Under the pieces are notes generated by a model. It worked only from the letters and a program-made list of their open reading frames with translations, did no database searches and was not told where the DNA came from. This document shows positions 8,857-18,480 of a stretch of 64,000 nt of DNA, in pieces. A program made the translations under genes and the position numbers. The stretch spans positions 186,001 to 250,000 of the forward strand of contig CAMLCZ010000001.1 of assembly GCA_946478665.1 (NCBI GenBank). The letters run 5' to 3'. This DNA is from an uncultured Bartonella sp. Its GTDB lineage: Bacteria; Pseudomonadota; Alphaproteobacteria; Rhizobiales; Rhizobiaceae. Every line of letters starts with the position of its first letter. The stretch's first letter is position 1.

Positions 8857-9330
8857 TCCTTAAACAGGTCTTGCCTGTGGAAAGTGGGCGGAACATACGT
8901 TTGACTTGGCTTCAGGTCAACACCTTTTGTTAAAAAAAATACAGTTATTTGAAAAATAATTAAAGGAGCAGCCAAAACTGTTGAAAAAATTGGTGATTGT
9001 TTGCGTTATTGGGTGAATTTTAGCTGTTAATCCAGTCGGTGTTACACATTCGATTCACTATTGCAAAATCGATTCCGTTTTTGATTTTTTTGAATTGGAT
9101 TGCTTGTTTCTTACCAGCATCGGTGGCTCCATGTCCCCTCACCTTAGGACCATCTGTCACCGCGTACTTATTTTATCAAATCTGATGGGGGAAAATCCGG
9201 AGCGATTTCTCGACTGAAATTTGGCTCTTTCTATTTTAGAACTTAATCGACATATAGTTTTTCTTGAAAATGCCTCTTAAATAGGTTTACAACCCAGCAC
9301 TTATTACCCGAATCTTGTTAGGAGCTTAAA
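8857..9330. other. Intergenic region between tRNA-Lys and gpt
   Basis: About 470 bases. It should hold the tRNA-Lys promoter (minus strand, near 8860-8920) and the gpt promoter and leader (plus strand). I looked for a purine riboswitch or a conserved small RNA (SRP RNA, RNase P, tmRNA) and could not recognise one. The stretch 9120-9220 is richer in G+C and could be structured, but I see no clean long stem. Confidence 0.4.
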
Positions 9331-9828
9331 ATGTCGCTTCCCGATAAAGCCTTTCCTGTTAGCTGGGACCAGTTTCATCGTGACGCGCGAGCATTGGCTT
9401 GGCGTATTGCTGATCAGAAAAAAGAATGGCGCTCTATGGTTGCCATAACTCGCGGCGGATTAGTTCCTGCCGCCATCATTTGTCGTGAACTTGGTATTAG
9501 AATGATTGAAACGGTATGTATCGCTTCATATCATGATTACAGAAACCAATCAGATATGGAAGTCCTGAAAGGTATAAGTGACAGCGTCAAGCAAAATGGT
9601 GGCGAAGGCGTTTTGGTTGTCGACGATCTCACGGACACAGGTAAAACAGCCAAGATTGTTCGTGAAATGATTCCGAATGCCCATTTTGCAACCGTTTATG
9701 CCAAACCGAAAGGTCGTGGCTTGGTCGATACATTTGTCACCGAAGTAAGCCAAGATACATGGATCTATTTCCCATGGGATATGGGATATACTTTTCAAAA
9801 GCCTATTGCGGAGTCACACGCTGGCTAA
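9331..9828 (+). CDS. gpt: Xanthine-guanine phosphoribosyltransferase
   Basis: 165 residues. It salvages guanine and xanthine to their nucleotides using PRPP. The PRPP-binding signature is [14 protein letters not shown] near residues 91-104. An N-terminal [10 protein letters not shown] loop and the C-terminal YFPWDMG typical of Gpt are present. A good ribosome site (TTAGGAGC) precedes the ATG. It stands alone on the plus strand, with a strong terminator-like hairpin 55 bases downstream. Confidence 0.93.
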   Translation: MSLPDKAFPVSWDQFHRDARALAWRIADQKKEWRSMVAITRGGLVPAAIICRELGIRMIETVCIASYHDYRNQSDMEVLKGISDSVKQNGGEGVLVVDDLTDTGKTAKIVREMIPNAHFATVYAKPKGRGLVDTFVTEVSQDTWIYFPWDMGYTFQKPIAESHAG

Positions 9829-9883
9829 AGTTGCAAAGCATCACGTCGATAGCATCAAAAATGTTGTATTGATGACAAATTTA

Positions 9884-9925
9884 AAAGGGAACACTCTGGA
9901 TAACAGGTGTTCCCTTTAATTTTTG
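9884..9925 (+). terminator. Intrinsic terminator after gpt
   Basis: Perfect 11-base arms AAAGGGAACAC (9884-9894) and GTGTTCCCTTT (9907-9917) enclose a 12-base loop. The run TAATTTTT follows. Position and orientation fit termination of gpt. Confidence 0.75.
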
Positions 9926-10014
9926 GTGCGTATAATTCTACTTTATTTAATTTAATAAAAACAATTGTTTCTTTATGAATTATGCAAAGTCGCTCATTTG
10001 ATTGTGCATCAAAG

Positions 10015-10300
10015 TTAACTATTGCCACCTGTCCGCGCTATGACGACCAATTCACCATCATAACCAATATCGCTGGCGATCACGCTCAAATTATCGACGT
10101 TGGTTTTTATTTTGCTGATTAATTATTATTTTCACGATAGAATTAGTACTTCCATTATGGAAATTGTATCGGGTCAATTTATGCAATCGCGTGTCTGACT
10201 AAAAAACGATAGGCAATCGGTAATATCCAGAAAAGACCAATAAATTCAGGTAACAAAAAAGGCTCATAGAGAGCCTTTTTAAAAATTCTTTATCAATAAA
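10015..10300 (-). pseudogene. Possible decayed gene fragment between gpt and ialB
   Basis: Two short minus-strand open stretches have protein-like translations but no normal start codon. One (stop at 10015-10017, open to 10122) contains DNLSVIASDIGYDGELVV and IARTGGNS. The other (stop at 10179-10181, open back to about 10289) contains EPFLLPEFIGLFWILP and AYRFLVRHAIA, which looks like a membrane helix. They are in different frames with stops between them, as expected for a degraded gene, but chance is possible. The second also overlaps the ialB terminator hairpin. I do not recognise the parent family. Confidence 0.22.
10256..10280 (-). terminator. Intrinsic terminator after ialB
   Basis: AAAAAGGCTC (10256-10265), the five-base loop ATAGA, then GAGCCTTTTT (10271-10280). 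Read on the minus strand it is a 10-bp stem ending in a T run about 28 bases after the ialB stop. The flanking A and T runs make it potentially bidirectional. Confidence 0.8.
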
Positions 10301-10307
10301 GTCGTTA

Positions 10308-10922
10308 TCAGTTACCTGACTTCGCTTTTTCCTGCTCAGCGCGCATACGATCTTCGATCTCTTTTTGCTTAGCTTGAACAGCCTTTTGAAGTTTCATTTG
10401 TTCTGCTTCAAAGTCTTTTTCCTGCATACCAGGACCTGTGTAAGCAGCCTTGAAGCCATCAAGTGAAATTTCTACTGGATTTTGCGTACCACGGAAATTA
10501 ATTGTTGTAACGACCAATTTCTGACCGGTCTTCATCGCATTGATAAACTTATCATCAAATGCGTCATTTGCTATACAGCTAGGACCGTTACAGATAACGT
10601 AAGGTATCTTCTTTACAGGGCCATCACCAACCTGAATGTGGACACCTTCAGGGATGAAACGACCAGTTGGCACCTGAATGCCGATACGCTTTTCGTTCTG
10701 TTTCCCTTTAACTTCCACCAAGTTAACCGCCGTAAGTGGTTGGCCGGTATTAGAAACAACGGTATTCATTGTGTTACAAACATCAACATCTTGTTGCTTG
10801 CTGCAAACTTTATACCAGCCCTGAGGCATGCCCTGTGCATTGGCAGTGCTATATGACGCAACGAATAGTGCAGCAGCGCCAGCCAGTGCGGAAATAGCAG
10901 CGTAGGTTTTTTTATGGGACAT
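10308..10922 (-). CDS. ialB: Invasion-associated locus B (IalB) family protein
   Basis: 204 residues, exported. The signal peptide ends near ANAQG at residues 28-31. The mature domain starts WYKVCSKQQDVDVCNTM and continues with GIQVPTGRFIPEGVHIQ, a C-x-G-P-S-C pair, and VEISLDGFKAAYTG, the pattern of the IalB family of periplasmic or outer-membrane beta-sandwich proteins. The tail from about residue 165 is a charged Lys/Glu/Gln-rich helix. In Bartonella bacilliformis ialB contributes to erythrocyte invasion, but members are widespread in non-pathogenic Hyphomicrobiales, so pathogenicity cannot be inferred. It is monocistronic, with its own terminator. Confidence 0.88.
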   Translation of the reverse strand: MSHKKTYAAISALAGAAALFVASYSTANAQGMPQGWYKVCSKQQDVDVCNTMNTVVSNTGQPLTAVNLVEVKGKQNEKRIGIQVPTGRFIPEGVHIQVGDGPVKKIPYVICNGPSCIANDAFDDKFINAMKTGQKLVVTTINFRGTQNPVEISLDGFKAAYTGPGMQEKDFEAEQMKLQKAVQAKQKEIEDRMRAEQEKAKSGN

Positions 10923-11248
10923 GATCAGGCAAATCCTTTCAATGCACGAAAAAACAATCCCGAAAGGTAAATATTACCTCATCCAATATAATTGATTCGT
11001 AAAAAACAATTGGATGATGATTTCCTTCCTTAAGCGCCATTTACACAAGATTGATTAAAAAATCCAGAGTCGACACTATAGAAATTATAAATTGCACCGA
11101 TCTTTCTCAAGTTCAAATCACATACGGTTTATCATTGTTACATTAAAACAGGCATTTTTCTGCAAAAATAGACTACAAGAACACTAAAAATAAAGTCAAA
11201 TGCGTTAGTTTTGTCGAATCATCGTTTAAACTTTTATAGGGTTCGTTT
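10923..11248. promoter_or_regulatory. Divergent promoter region between ialB and the peptide-binding protein gene
   Basis: 326 AT-rich bases separate divergent starts, so both promoters must lie here. A perfect 9-base inverted repeat, TCATCCAAT (10979-10987) and ATTGGATGA (11009-11017), lies 57-95 bases before the ialB start and could be an operator or leader hairpin. No other clear site was found. Confidence 0.4.
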
Positions 11249-13069
11249 ATGTTCCACTTTCATAAACAAATTTTAGTCTATCTTGCCTTTTTGTTTTGGG
11301 TCACAACACCGCTTTGTCATGCAGATGACTCTGCTATTGCAATGCATGGACAACCACAACTTGGAACGACGTTTGATCATTTTCCCTATACCAATCCGCA
11401 AGCACCGAAAGGGGGCAAAATTACATTTGGTGTTGTGGGAACATTTGACGGTCTAAATCCATTTGTTATTCGTAGTTTCCGAACAACTGCTCGAGGCTTG
11501 TTTGCCGATGAACAATTTGGTGGTTTGGTTTTTGAAGCGCTTATGGTGCGCTCGCGTGACGAACCCTTTACGCTTTATGGATTAATCGCAAAAACAGTTG
11601 AACTGAACGACGAACGTACAGAAATAATATTTCATCTAGATCCACTGGCAAAATTTTCTGATGGAACGCCGATTACCGCTGATGATGTAACTTTCACGGT
11701 TGATTTGTTAAAGAATAAGGGGCGCCCTCCCTTTGATCGATATATGAAACGAATTGAATCTGTTGAAAAAATTGACACCTATACGGTGAAAATGCGCTTC
11801 CCCCACTCTAACGACAGAGAATTTCCTTTTATTCTGGCAAGCAGTATCCCTGTGTTGCCGAAGCATTTGATTAATGTGGAAACTTTTGAAAAGAACGGAT
11901 TAACGATCATACCAGGTAGTGGGCCGTATATTATCGCACGCGTAGATCCAGGAGAGCGCATTGTTTATCAGCGTAATCCCAATTATTGGGGCAAGGACTT
12001 GCCGGTAAACCGTGGACTGAACAATTTTGAAAAGGTGCAAATTGAATATTTCCGTAATGATAACACGCGGTTTGAAGCCTTTAAAAAAGGGATTTTAGAC
12101 GTATTTCTAGAAGAACCAGCAAATCCTAATCGTTGGCGCTTATCTTACAACTTTCCGGCCGTGCATAATGGACAGGTCATCAAAGAAAGTTTCAAAAAAG
12201 GCACGCCTGCTGATATGATCGGTTTCGTGTTCAATACAAGAAGACCCGTATTTCAAGATAGGCGTGTAAGACAGGCATTGTCGTTGGTGTTTGATTTTGA
12301 ATGGGTGAACCATAATCTGTTTGACGATGTTTATAGCCGCACACAAGGCTTCTGGTATGGTTCAAGTCTGTCTTCTGTTGGAATAGCCGCATCTGATAGA
12401 GAAAAACAACTTTTATCGCCATTTCCTAATGCTGTTTTACCAGAAGTGATGGATGGCACTTGGCATATCAAAAAAACCGATGCGTCGGGTATGGATAGAG
12501 AATCTGCCGAGCAGGCATGGAAGCTTTTATCTCAAGCTGGTTTCAAATTAAAAAATAATAAAGCGATTGCCCCTGACGGAAATCCATTAAAATTTGAGAT
12601 TATGACGCAATCGTTGGAAGAAGAAAAAATAGCCTTGGCTTATCAACGTTCTTTGGCAAGAATAGGCGTTGATGCAGAAGTCCGCACGGTTGATGACACG
12701 CAATATCAAAATCGCTTAACGTCTTTTGATTACGATATGATTGTTGGGAAGTTGAAGGCTTCAATGTCACCTGGCAATGAACAAATAAATCGTTGGGGTT
12801 CTGCTTCGCGCAATATTGAAGGAAGTTTCAATTTTGCTGGTACTGCAGATCCCGCGATAGATGCGATGATTACTGCTTTGTTAGATGCGCGTTCTAATGA
12901 AGATTTTGTTTCGGCGGTACGAGCTTTGGATCGTGTTCTTATTTCAGGAAGCTACTATCTTCCTCTTTATCATTTGCCTAATCAATGGGTTGCTCGCTGG
13001 TCGCATATTGATCATCCGCAATATACATCATTATATGGTTATCGTTTACCAACATGGTGGCATCGTTAA
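11249..13069 (+). CDS. Periplasmic peptide-binding protein, ABC transporter family 5 (YejA-like)
   Basis: 606 residues. A signal peptide ends near CHADDS at residues 24-27. The mature protein is a bacterial extracellular solute-binding protein family 5 (oligopeptide/dipeptide type). It shows NPQAPKGGKITFG and GTFDGLNPFVIR at the N-terminus, the conserved FSDGTPITADDVTFTVD motif, and DRRVRQALSLVFDFEWVN in the middle. The NPQAPKGG start is typical of YejA, the binding protein of the YejABEF importer. No permease or ATPase gene adjoins it, so its partners must be elsewhere. It overlaps none of the next gene if the GTG start at 13084 is used. Confidence 0.88.
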   Translation: MFHFHKQILVYLAFLFWVTTPLCHADDSAIAMHGQPQLGTTFDHFPYTNPQAPKGGKITFGVVGTFDGLNPFVIRSFRTTARGLFADEQFGGLVFEALMVRSRDEPFTLYGLIAKTVELNDERTEIIFHLDPLAKFSDGTPITADDVTFTVDLLKNKGRPPFDRYMKRIESVEKIDTYTVKMRFPHSNDREFPFILASSIPVLPKHLINVETFEKNGLTIIPGSGPYIIARVDPGERIVYQRNPNYWGKDLPVNRGLNNFEKVQIEYFRNDNTRFEAFKKGILDVFLEEPANPNRWRLSYNFPAVHNGQVIKESFKKGTPADMIGFVFNTRRPVFQDRRVRQALSLVFDFEWVNHNLFDDVYSRTQGFWYGSSLSSVGIAASDREKQLLSPFPNAVLPEVMDGTWHIKKTDASGMDRESAEQAWKLLSQAGFKLKNNKAIAPDGNPLKFEIMTQSLEEEKIALAYQRSLARIGVDAEVRTVDDTQYQNRLTSFDYDMIVGKLKASMSPGNEQINRWGSASRNIEGSFNFAGTADPAIDAMITALLDARSNEDFVSAVRALDRVLISGSYYLPLYHLPNQWVARWSHIDHPQYTSLYGYRLPTWWHR

Positions 13070-13083
13070 GGAAGGTTGTTAAG

Positions 13084-13758
13084 GTGAGTTCGAAGACAAT
13101 TTATATCAATATGGTTGGTGACCTTGTTTGTCCTTGGTGTTTTCTTGGACGCAAAAGATTGCTGAAGGCCATTGCAAGTCTACCTAATATAGACATTCGT
13201 CTTTTATGGAAGCCGTTTCAATTGCGTCCCGATATGCCCCCTCTTGGCAAACCATATCAACAACACATGAAAACGGTGTTGGGAAGCCAAGATGCCGTAG
13301 ATGAAGCGGAACGATCACTTATCGAATTGGGTAACCAAGAAGATATAGAGTTTGATTTTGCCGCTATAAAAATTGCACCGAATACCCTTAACGCACACCG
13401 CGTGGTTTATTGGGCAGAGCAAGATCAACCTGACACGCAAAACAAATTAATCGACGAGCTATACTCCCGTTATTTTGAACAGGGTCAAAACATTGGTGAC
13501 AAATCAGTTCTTGTTGATGCTGCAGGCACAGTTGGCATGCGTGCTGATGTTATAGAAAAACTGCTAAATACCGAGATTGACTGCGATACACTGCAACAAG
13601 ATTGCGCGAAGGCCTATCAAATTGGGGTTCGAGGTGTTCCCTGTTTTATTATTGACCAGAAATACGTAATTATGGGCGCGCAGCCGCAAGAAGTTCTTGC
13701 AGATGCAATTCAACAAATAGCCGATGGTTTTGAGCCCGGCCACACAGAAGACCGTTAA
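13084..13758 (+). CDS. DsbA-family oxidoreductase (FrnE-like)
   Basis: About 224 residues with a thioredoxin fold interrupted by a helical insertion. The active-site CPWC lies near residue 16 (GDLVCPWCFLGRK). The cis-Pro loop appears as RGVPCFIID near the C-terminus. There is no signal peptide, so it is a cytoplasmic FrnE-like protein rather than periplasmic DsbA. I choose the GTG at 13084, which follows AAGGAAGG by 8 bases. An ATG at 13054 is also in frame but would overlap the previous gene and lacks a ribosome site. Co-transcription with the binding-protein gene is likely. Confidence 0.85.
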   Translation: MSSKTIYINMVGDLVCPWCFLGRKRLLKAIASLPNIDIRLLWKPFQLRPDMPPLGKPYQQHMKTVLGSQDAVDEAERSLIELGNQEDIEFDFAAIKIAPNTLNAHRVVYWAEQDQPDTQNKLIDELYSRYFEQGQNIGDKSVLVDAAGTVGMRADVIEKLLNTEIDCDTLQQDCAKAYQIGVRGVPCFIIDQKYVIMGAQPQEVLADAIQQIADGFEPGHTEDR

Positions 13759-13795
13759 TACATACAATTTTAAAGAATAATTCCTGCTTAGAGAG

Positions 13796-13822
13796 GAAGC
13801 GTCATTTGCTTGACGCTTCTTT
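13796..13822. terminator. Shared hairpin at the convergent ends of the DsbA-like gene and mfd
   Basis: GAAGCGTCA (13796-13804) pairs perfectly with TGACGCTTC (13811-13819) across a 6-base loop, followed by TTT on the plus strand. It includes the mfd stop codon (13802-13804), so one structure could end plus-strand transcription and also sit at the 3' end of mfd. Confidence 0.5.
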
Positions 13823-16800
13823 CGCAAGTTTAACCAACTGTGTCATGACAGTAGCTGCACCATTTAGTCTTTTATCTGGGGTTGGCCAATCACGAACAAA
13901 TACGATACTTTGATCGCCGCGTATTTTGGCCATACTGCCTTGTTCACCAATCCATTTAATAAGACCAACACCATTGGCGAATTTATTATCCCTAAATTGT
14001 ATGACGACACCTTTTGGACCAGCATCAAGCTTCTCAACATTTGCTGTACGACAAAGTGCTTTAATAAATACAACTTTAAGCAAATGTTGCACTTCTGTTG
14101 GTAGTGGTCCGAAACGATCTATCAACTCTGCACCAAAAGCATCAATTTCCGAGAGATCTTCAAGATCAGCCAATCGACGATAAAGTCCCATACGTAATGG
14201 TAAATCAGGCACATAATTTTCTGGAATCAAGACCGAAGTGCCAACAGAAATCTGAGGTGACCATTGTCCATCATCGCTGGCGACCGATCCATCTTTCAGC
14301 TCTGCCACGGCTTCTTCGAGCATTTGTTGATAAAGCTCAAAACCAACTTCTTTGATGTGTCCAGATTGTTCTTCCCCTAAGAGATTACCAGCACCGCGAA
14401 TATCCATATCGTGGCTCGCAAGCTGAAAACCAGCTCCCAATGTATCAAGTGACTGTAAAACTTTTAATCTGCGATCTGCACCAGGTGTCAACACACGGTT
14501 TGCTGGCAAGGTGAAAAGCGCATATGCACGTTGTTTGGAACGCCCAACACGTCCTCTTAATTGGTAGAGCGCGGCCAATCCAAACATATCTGCCCGATGA
14601 ACAATAAGCGTATTGGCAGAAGGAATATCCAAACCTGATTCAACAATGGTTGTTGATAATAACACATCATATTGCCCATCATAAAATGCGTTCATAATGT
14701 CATCTAATTGCCCGGGTGCCATTTGTCCGTGGGCAACCGTCACTCTCAACTCTGGCACATGTGTTTGAAGAAACTCCTGCACATCTTTCAAATCAGATAT
14801 GCGCGGGCAAACGTAAAAGCTTTGGCCGCCCCTATAATGTTCCCGCATGAGCGTTTCACGAACAATAAGCGGATCGAAAGGTGATACAAAAGTTCTTACC
14901 GCCATACGGTCAATCGGTGGCGTTGTAATCAGAGACAGTTCTCGCACACCCGTCAATGCAAGTTGCAAAGTTCTAGGGATCGGCGTTGCCGAAAGTGTCA
15001 GAACGTGGATATCTGTTTTCAATTCTTTCAAACGTTCTTTGTGTTTTACACCAAAATGCTGCTCTTCATCGATAATCAACAAACCTAATCGTGCAAAATC
15101 CATAGAGGAACCAAGCAAAGCATGCGTTCCGATGACGATATCGATATCACCTTCACGCACACCGCGTTTTACGACAGATAATTCTTTAGAACCCACAAGA
15201 CGGGATGCATGACCAATTTTTACTGGTAACCCCTGAAAACGTGCAGCAAAAGTTTTATAATGCTGACGGGATAACAACGTTGTCGGAACGACTACAGCGA
15301 CCTGATAGCCATTTAATGCGGCCACAAATGCCGCGCGAATAGCCACTTCAGTCTTGCCAAAACCAACATCACCACAAATAAGGCGATCCATTGGCTTACC
15401 GGCTGCCAGATCATCTAACACTGAATCAATTGCTCTTAGCTGATCGTCAGTTTCGTCATAAGGAAAACGCGCTACAAATTCGTCATAAGTGCCAGTTGGC
15501 GGAATAAGCGCTGGTGCGCCGCGCATGGCGCGCTCTGCCGCAATATGAATGAGCTGTCCTGCAATTTCGAGTAAGCGTTTTTTCAGCTTTGCTTTACGTG
15601 CCTGCCACGCAACACCACCAAGCTTATCAAGAACAACTGTTGCCCCCTCGCCTCCGTAACGAGAGAGTAACTCGATATTTTCAACTGGTAAAAACAGACG
15701 GTCATCACCAGCATAATGGATTTCTAAGCAATCACGCGGAATACCTGCGGCTGTTATCGTCTTCAAGCCGATAAATTTACCAATACCATGATCGACATGA
15801 ACCACTATGTCGCCACTATTAAGTGTTGTAACTTCCGAGATAAAATCAGCATTGCGTTTACGACGACGAGCTGATCGCACAAGACGATCACCCAACACAT
15901 CCTGTTCGGCAATAACAACAAGATCATCGGCGACAAATCCGTGTTCAATCGTTAAAACAGCCGATGTTATGCGATCACGCGGCGTTGCTTTTACAGTATG
16001 AAGTGAGTTGACCTTTTCTATCTTTTTAAGGCCATGCTCGTCCAAGACCTGTACCAGCCTATCCAAAGACCCTTCAGACCAACCGGCAATCAGAACCTTA
16101 TTGCCGGCGGCTCGCAAATTGGCAATATGGTCTACAACACTCGCAAAAAGATTTTTTTCTTCCGAATTTCTCTCCTCGACAAAATCACGACCGGCTGAAA
16201 CGTTGCTATGCACCACTGTATAACGCGAGGACTCTGGCACATTAAAAGGTGTCAAATCAATGCGATGTTTAGCCTTCTTCGCTTCGGTGAATACTTGTTC
16301 AGATGTCAGATAAAGCTCGTTGGGTTTTACAGGCTGATAGGAATTGGCCGCCTCATCAGCATTTCTTTGATCCAGACGCGCTTGATAATAATCCTCAACG
16401 AGTTTTGTGCGCTCAATCATCGCCTCTTCGGCAAGGTGGTCAAACACAACTGGAATATTGCCAACATGATCAAAAATGGTTTCCAACTTGTCATAAAACA
16501 ATGGCAACCAATGTTCCATTCCTGAAAATCTACGTCCTTCAGAAATGGCATCATAAAGCGCATCATTGCGATCAGCGGCGCCAAACATTTTAATATAATT
16601 TGTACGGAAACGGCTGATAACTTCCGCGTTGAGCGTAACTTCGCTCATCGGTTGAAGTGAAAATTCCTTTAGAGTTTTAATGGTTCTCTGGGTTGCAGCA
16701 TCAAATGCGCGAATTGTCTCTAAAGTATCACCAAAAAAATCCAACCGCACAGGTTCTTCGCTACTCGGCGAATACAAATCCAGAATTCCGCCCCGAACGG

Positions 16801-17308
16801 CAAACTCACCAACATCCCTAACTGTTGATACCCGTTCAAAACCATTATGTTCAAGATGATGGATAAGTTTATCCATATCGACATTTTGACCCGGGGCAAT
16901 AAGGTTGATCTCACCATCAAGAACAGAGCGCGGAGGCAATTTTTGCATTACAGCATTTGCTGTTGTTAATATAATTGCTGGATGTGTTTTTTTACGTAAG
17001 GAAGCCAAATCGGCTAATGCAGCCATACGACGAGCAGAAATTGCTGAACTTGGCGAAACGCGGTCATAGGGCAAACAATCCCATGATGGCAATTGGAGCA
17101 CAGGCATTTGCGCTTCAATGAAACCCAATGCGCGTGTTAAATCATCAAGTTTTTGTCCATCACGCGCAACAAACATAATTGGTTGTGTTTTACCAATTTC
17201 ATTGGCAATTTTGAAAAGTGCAAAGGGCTCATAACCAGCTGCAACACCATCAAGCGCAATGTGTTTGGACGCATTGTCCAATTTGAAGTTGTTTTTAAAA
17301 ACTGACAT
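13802..17308 (-). CDS. mfd: Transcription-repair coupling factor
   Basis: 1168 residues, the full family length. It removes RNA polymerase stalled at lesions and recruits UvrA. The N-terminal UvrB-like module is followed by the RNA-polymerase-interacting domain (GDIVVHVDHGIGKF). The superfamily 2 translocase has Walker A ICGDVGFGKTEVA and a DEEQ box (IIDEEQHFGVKHKE). Then come motif III LSATPIPRTL, the TRG region and motif VI LRGRVGRSKQRA. The start lies 2 bases after the sdhE stop, so the two are probably one transcript. The two genes are commonly neighbours in Hyphomicrobiales. Confidence 0.97.
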   Translation of the reverse strand: MSVFKNNFKLDNASKHIALDGVAAGYEPFALFKIANEIGKTQPIMFVARDGQKLDDLTRALGFIEAQMPVLQLPSWDCLPYDRVSPSSAISARRMAALADLASLRKKTHPAIILTTANAVMQKLPPRSVLDGEINLIAPGQNVDMDKLIHHLEHNGFERVSTVRDVGEFAVRGGILDLYSPSSEEPVRLDFFGDTLETIRAFDAATQRTIKTLKEFSLQPMSEVTLNAEVISRFRTNYIKMFGAADRNDALYDAISEGRRFSGMEHWLPLFYDKLETIFDHVGNIPVVFDHLAEEAMIERTKLVEDYYQARLDQRNADEAANSYQPVKPNELYLTSEQVFTEAKKAKHRIDLTPFNVPESSRYTVVHSNVSAGRDFVEERNSEEKNLFASVVDHIANLRAAGNKVLIAGWSEGSLDRLVQVLDEHGLKKIEKVNSLHTVKATPRDRITSAVLTIEHGFVADDLVVIAEQDVLGDRLVRSARRRKRNADFISEVTTLNSGDIVVHVDHGIGKFIGLKTITAAGIPRDCLEIHYAGDDRLFLPVENIELLSRYGGEGATVVLDKLGGVAWQARKAKLKKRLLEIAGQLIHIAAERAMRGAPALIPPTGTYDEFVARFPYDETDDQLRAIDSVLDDLAAGKPMDRLICGDVGFGKTEVAIRAAFVAALNGYQVAVVVPTTLLSRQHYKTFAARFQGLPVKIGHASRLVGSKELSVVKRGVREGDIDIVIGTHALLGSSMDFARLGLLIIDEEQHFGVKHKERLKELKTDIHVLTLSATPIPRTLQLALTGVRELSLITTPPIDRMAVRTFVSPFDPLIVRETLMREHYRGGQSFYVCPRISDLKDVQEFLQTHVPELRVTVAHGQMAPGQLDDIMNAFYDGQYDVLLSTTIVESGLDIPSANTLIVHRADMFGLAALYQLRGRVGRSKQRAYALFTLPANRVLTPGADRRLKVLQSLDTLGAGFQLASHDMDIRGAGNLLGEEQSGHIKEVGFELYQQMLEEAVAELKDGSVASDDGQWSPQISVGTSVLIPENYVPDLPLRMGLYRRLADLEDLSEIDAFGAELIDRFGPLPTEVQHLLKVVFIKALCRTANVEKLDAGPKGVVIQFRDNKFANGVGLIKWIGEQGSMAKIRGDQSIVFVRDWPTPDKRLNGAATVMTQLVKLAKEASSK

Positions 17309-17310
17309 AA

Positions 17311-17604
17311 CTAAACGGTAAAATCCATTCGCGTACGATAAGCAAGAATGTCGCGGAAAAGCGCCGTGTCAACATCTTTTGGAACAGCAACTTCTCCCGT
17401 GACCCAAGTCAAAAGATCCCGATCTTCAAATGACATAATAAATTCAAGTTCATCTATGGTTGTGTCATCCATTGCACTAACATGGGCATCGACATATTGT
17501 CCAAAGACAAGATCCATTTCTCTAATACCGCGGTGCCAAGCGCGAAATACAAGTCGACGGCGGCGTGCATCCAGCTTGCTGGTATCAACTCTTGAACCTG
17601 TCAT
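17311..17604 (-). CDS. sdhE: Succinate dehydrogenase FAD assembly factor 2 (SdhE)
   Basis: 97 residues. A small helical protein that promotes covalent flavinylation of SdhA. The diagnostic RGIREMD motif lies near residue 26, followed by FGQYVDAHV and the acidic FEDRDLLTWV segment typical of the family. I choose the ATG at 17604, which has GGAGG seven bases upstream; a TTG four codons earlier (17616) is also open. It precedes mfd by 2 bases. Confidence 0.9.
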   Translation of the reverse strand: MTGSRVDTSKLDARRRRLVFRAWHRGIREMDLVFGQYVDAHVSAMDDTTIDELEFIMSFEDRDLLTWVTGEVAVPKDVDTALFRDILAYRTRMDFTV

Positions 17605-17759
17605 CTCCACCTCCAACTATTTTTTTAAGTTTTAAGCCATATATCGCTCTATTACTTTTCTTTCAACAACATGCTATTTGCGCTGTCATCTAATTTATTG
17701 CAAAAGTTATATTATTCCTATTTGCTATCACGTCCAAACGCATATAACGAGTTTCAACT

Positions 17760-18479
17760 ATGAAACCTATAACCAATTATAAACTATTCAAAAATGGTGT
17801 GATAGCTTGCATACCAACTTTATTGGGGTATTGGGCCATTGGATTTGCCTGTGGTGCTATCGGTACTGTTTCAGGTTTCACCATATTGCAAGTTTTTTGC
17901 CTTAGCTTTTTTGTCTATGCTGGTTCGGCACAGTTTCTTTTTTATTCACTCTGTTCAACCGGAGCAGATCTATTACAAATTGCGCTTGGTATTGCCTTTA
18001 TCAACATTCGTTATCTGCTCATCAACACCTATATGGCGCAGTTTTTTAATCATGCCAATTTATTTGAAAAGCTTATCGGTGGTTTTCTAATGACCGATGA
18101 AACCTTCGGTGTGGCCTCACAATATGCGATAAAAAATCAAAACAAATTACCCTTTCCGTGGCTTTTAGGTTTGAATGTTACTGCTTGGCTAAGCTGGATA
18201 GCTGCAACAGTCCTCGGCGCTACTTTTGCCACAGCCCTGCCAAATTGGTTGCGTGATAGTTTAAGCTTTAGTTTGGTGGGTATGTTTGTTGGGTTACTTC
18301 TATTGGGCTGGTATGCAAGCCAGTCAAAAAAAATAGATATTATTGTCATACTCATGGCCATCATTGTCATCACTGTGAGTCATGGGCATATCGCGTCAAA
18401 TATTTCTACCATGATTGCAACATTCATCGCCGCCACCATTGGCATGATTATGCTTTTGCGGCGTGAGAAGGTAAAATGA
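17760..18479 (+). CDS. azlC: AzlC-family branched-chain amino acid exporter, large subunit
   Basis: 239 residues with several membrane helices. The AzlC pattern GYWAIGFACGAIGTVSG, then FFVYAGSAQF, is at residues 23-62. NIRYLLINTYMAQFF and a conserved MTDETFGVASQYA follow. With AzlD it forms an exporter of branched-chain amino acids and analogues. The stop is 1 base before the azlD start, and the pair forms a two-gene operon. The upstream 155 bases are AT-rich and should contain the promoter. Confidence 0.9.
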   Translation: MKPITNYKLFKNGVIACIPTLLGYWAIGFACGAIGTVSGFTILQVFCLSFFVYAGSAQFLFYSLCSTGADLLQIALGIAFINIRYLLINTYMAQFFNHANLFEKLIGGFLMTDETFGVASQYAIKNQNKLPFPWLLGLNVTAWLSWIAATVLGATFATALPNWLRDSLSFSLVGMFVGLLLLGWYASQSKKIDIIVILMAIIVITVSHGHIASNISTMIATFIAATIGMIMLLRREKVK

Positions 18480-18480
18480 T

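Noticed and set aside
9120-9220. Possible structured RNA or purine riboswitch before gpt
   Set aside because: The stretch is richer in G+C than its surroundings but shows no long stem and none of the conserved purine-riboswitch bases.
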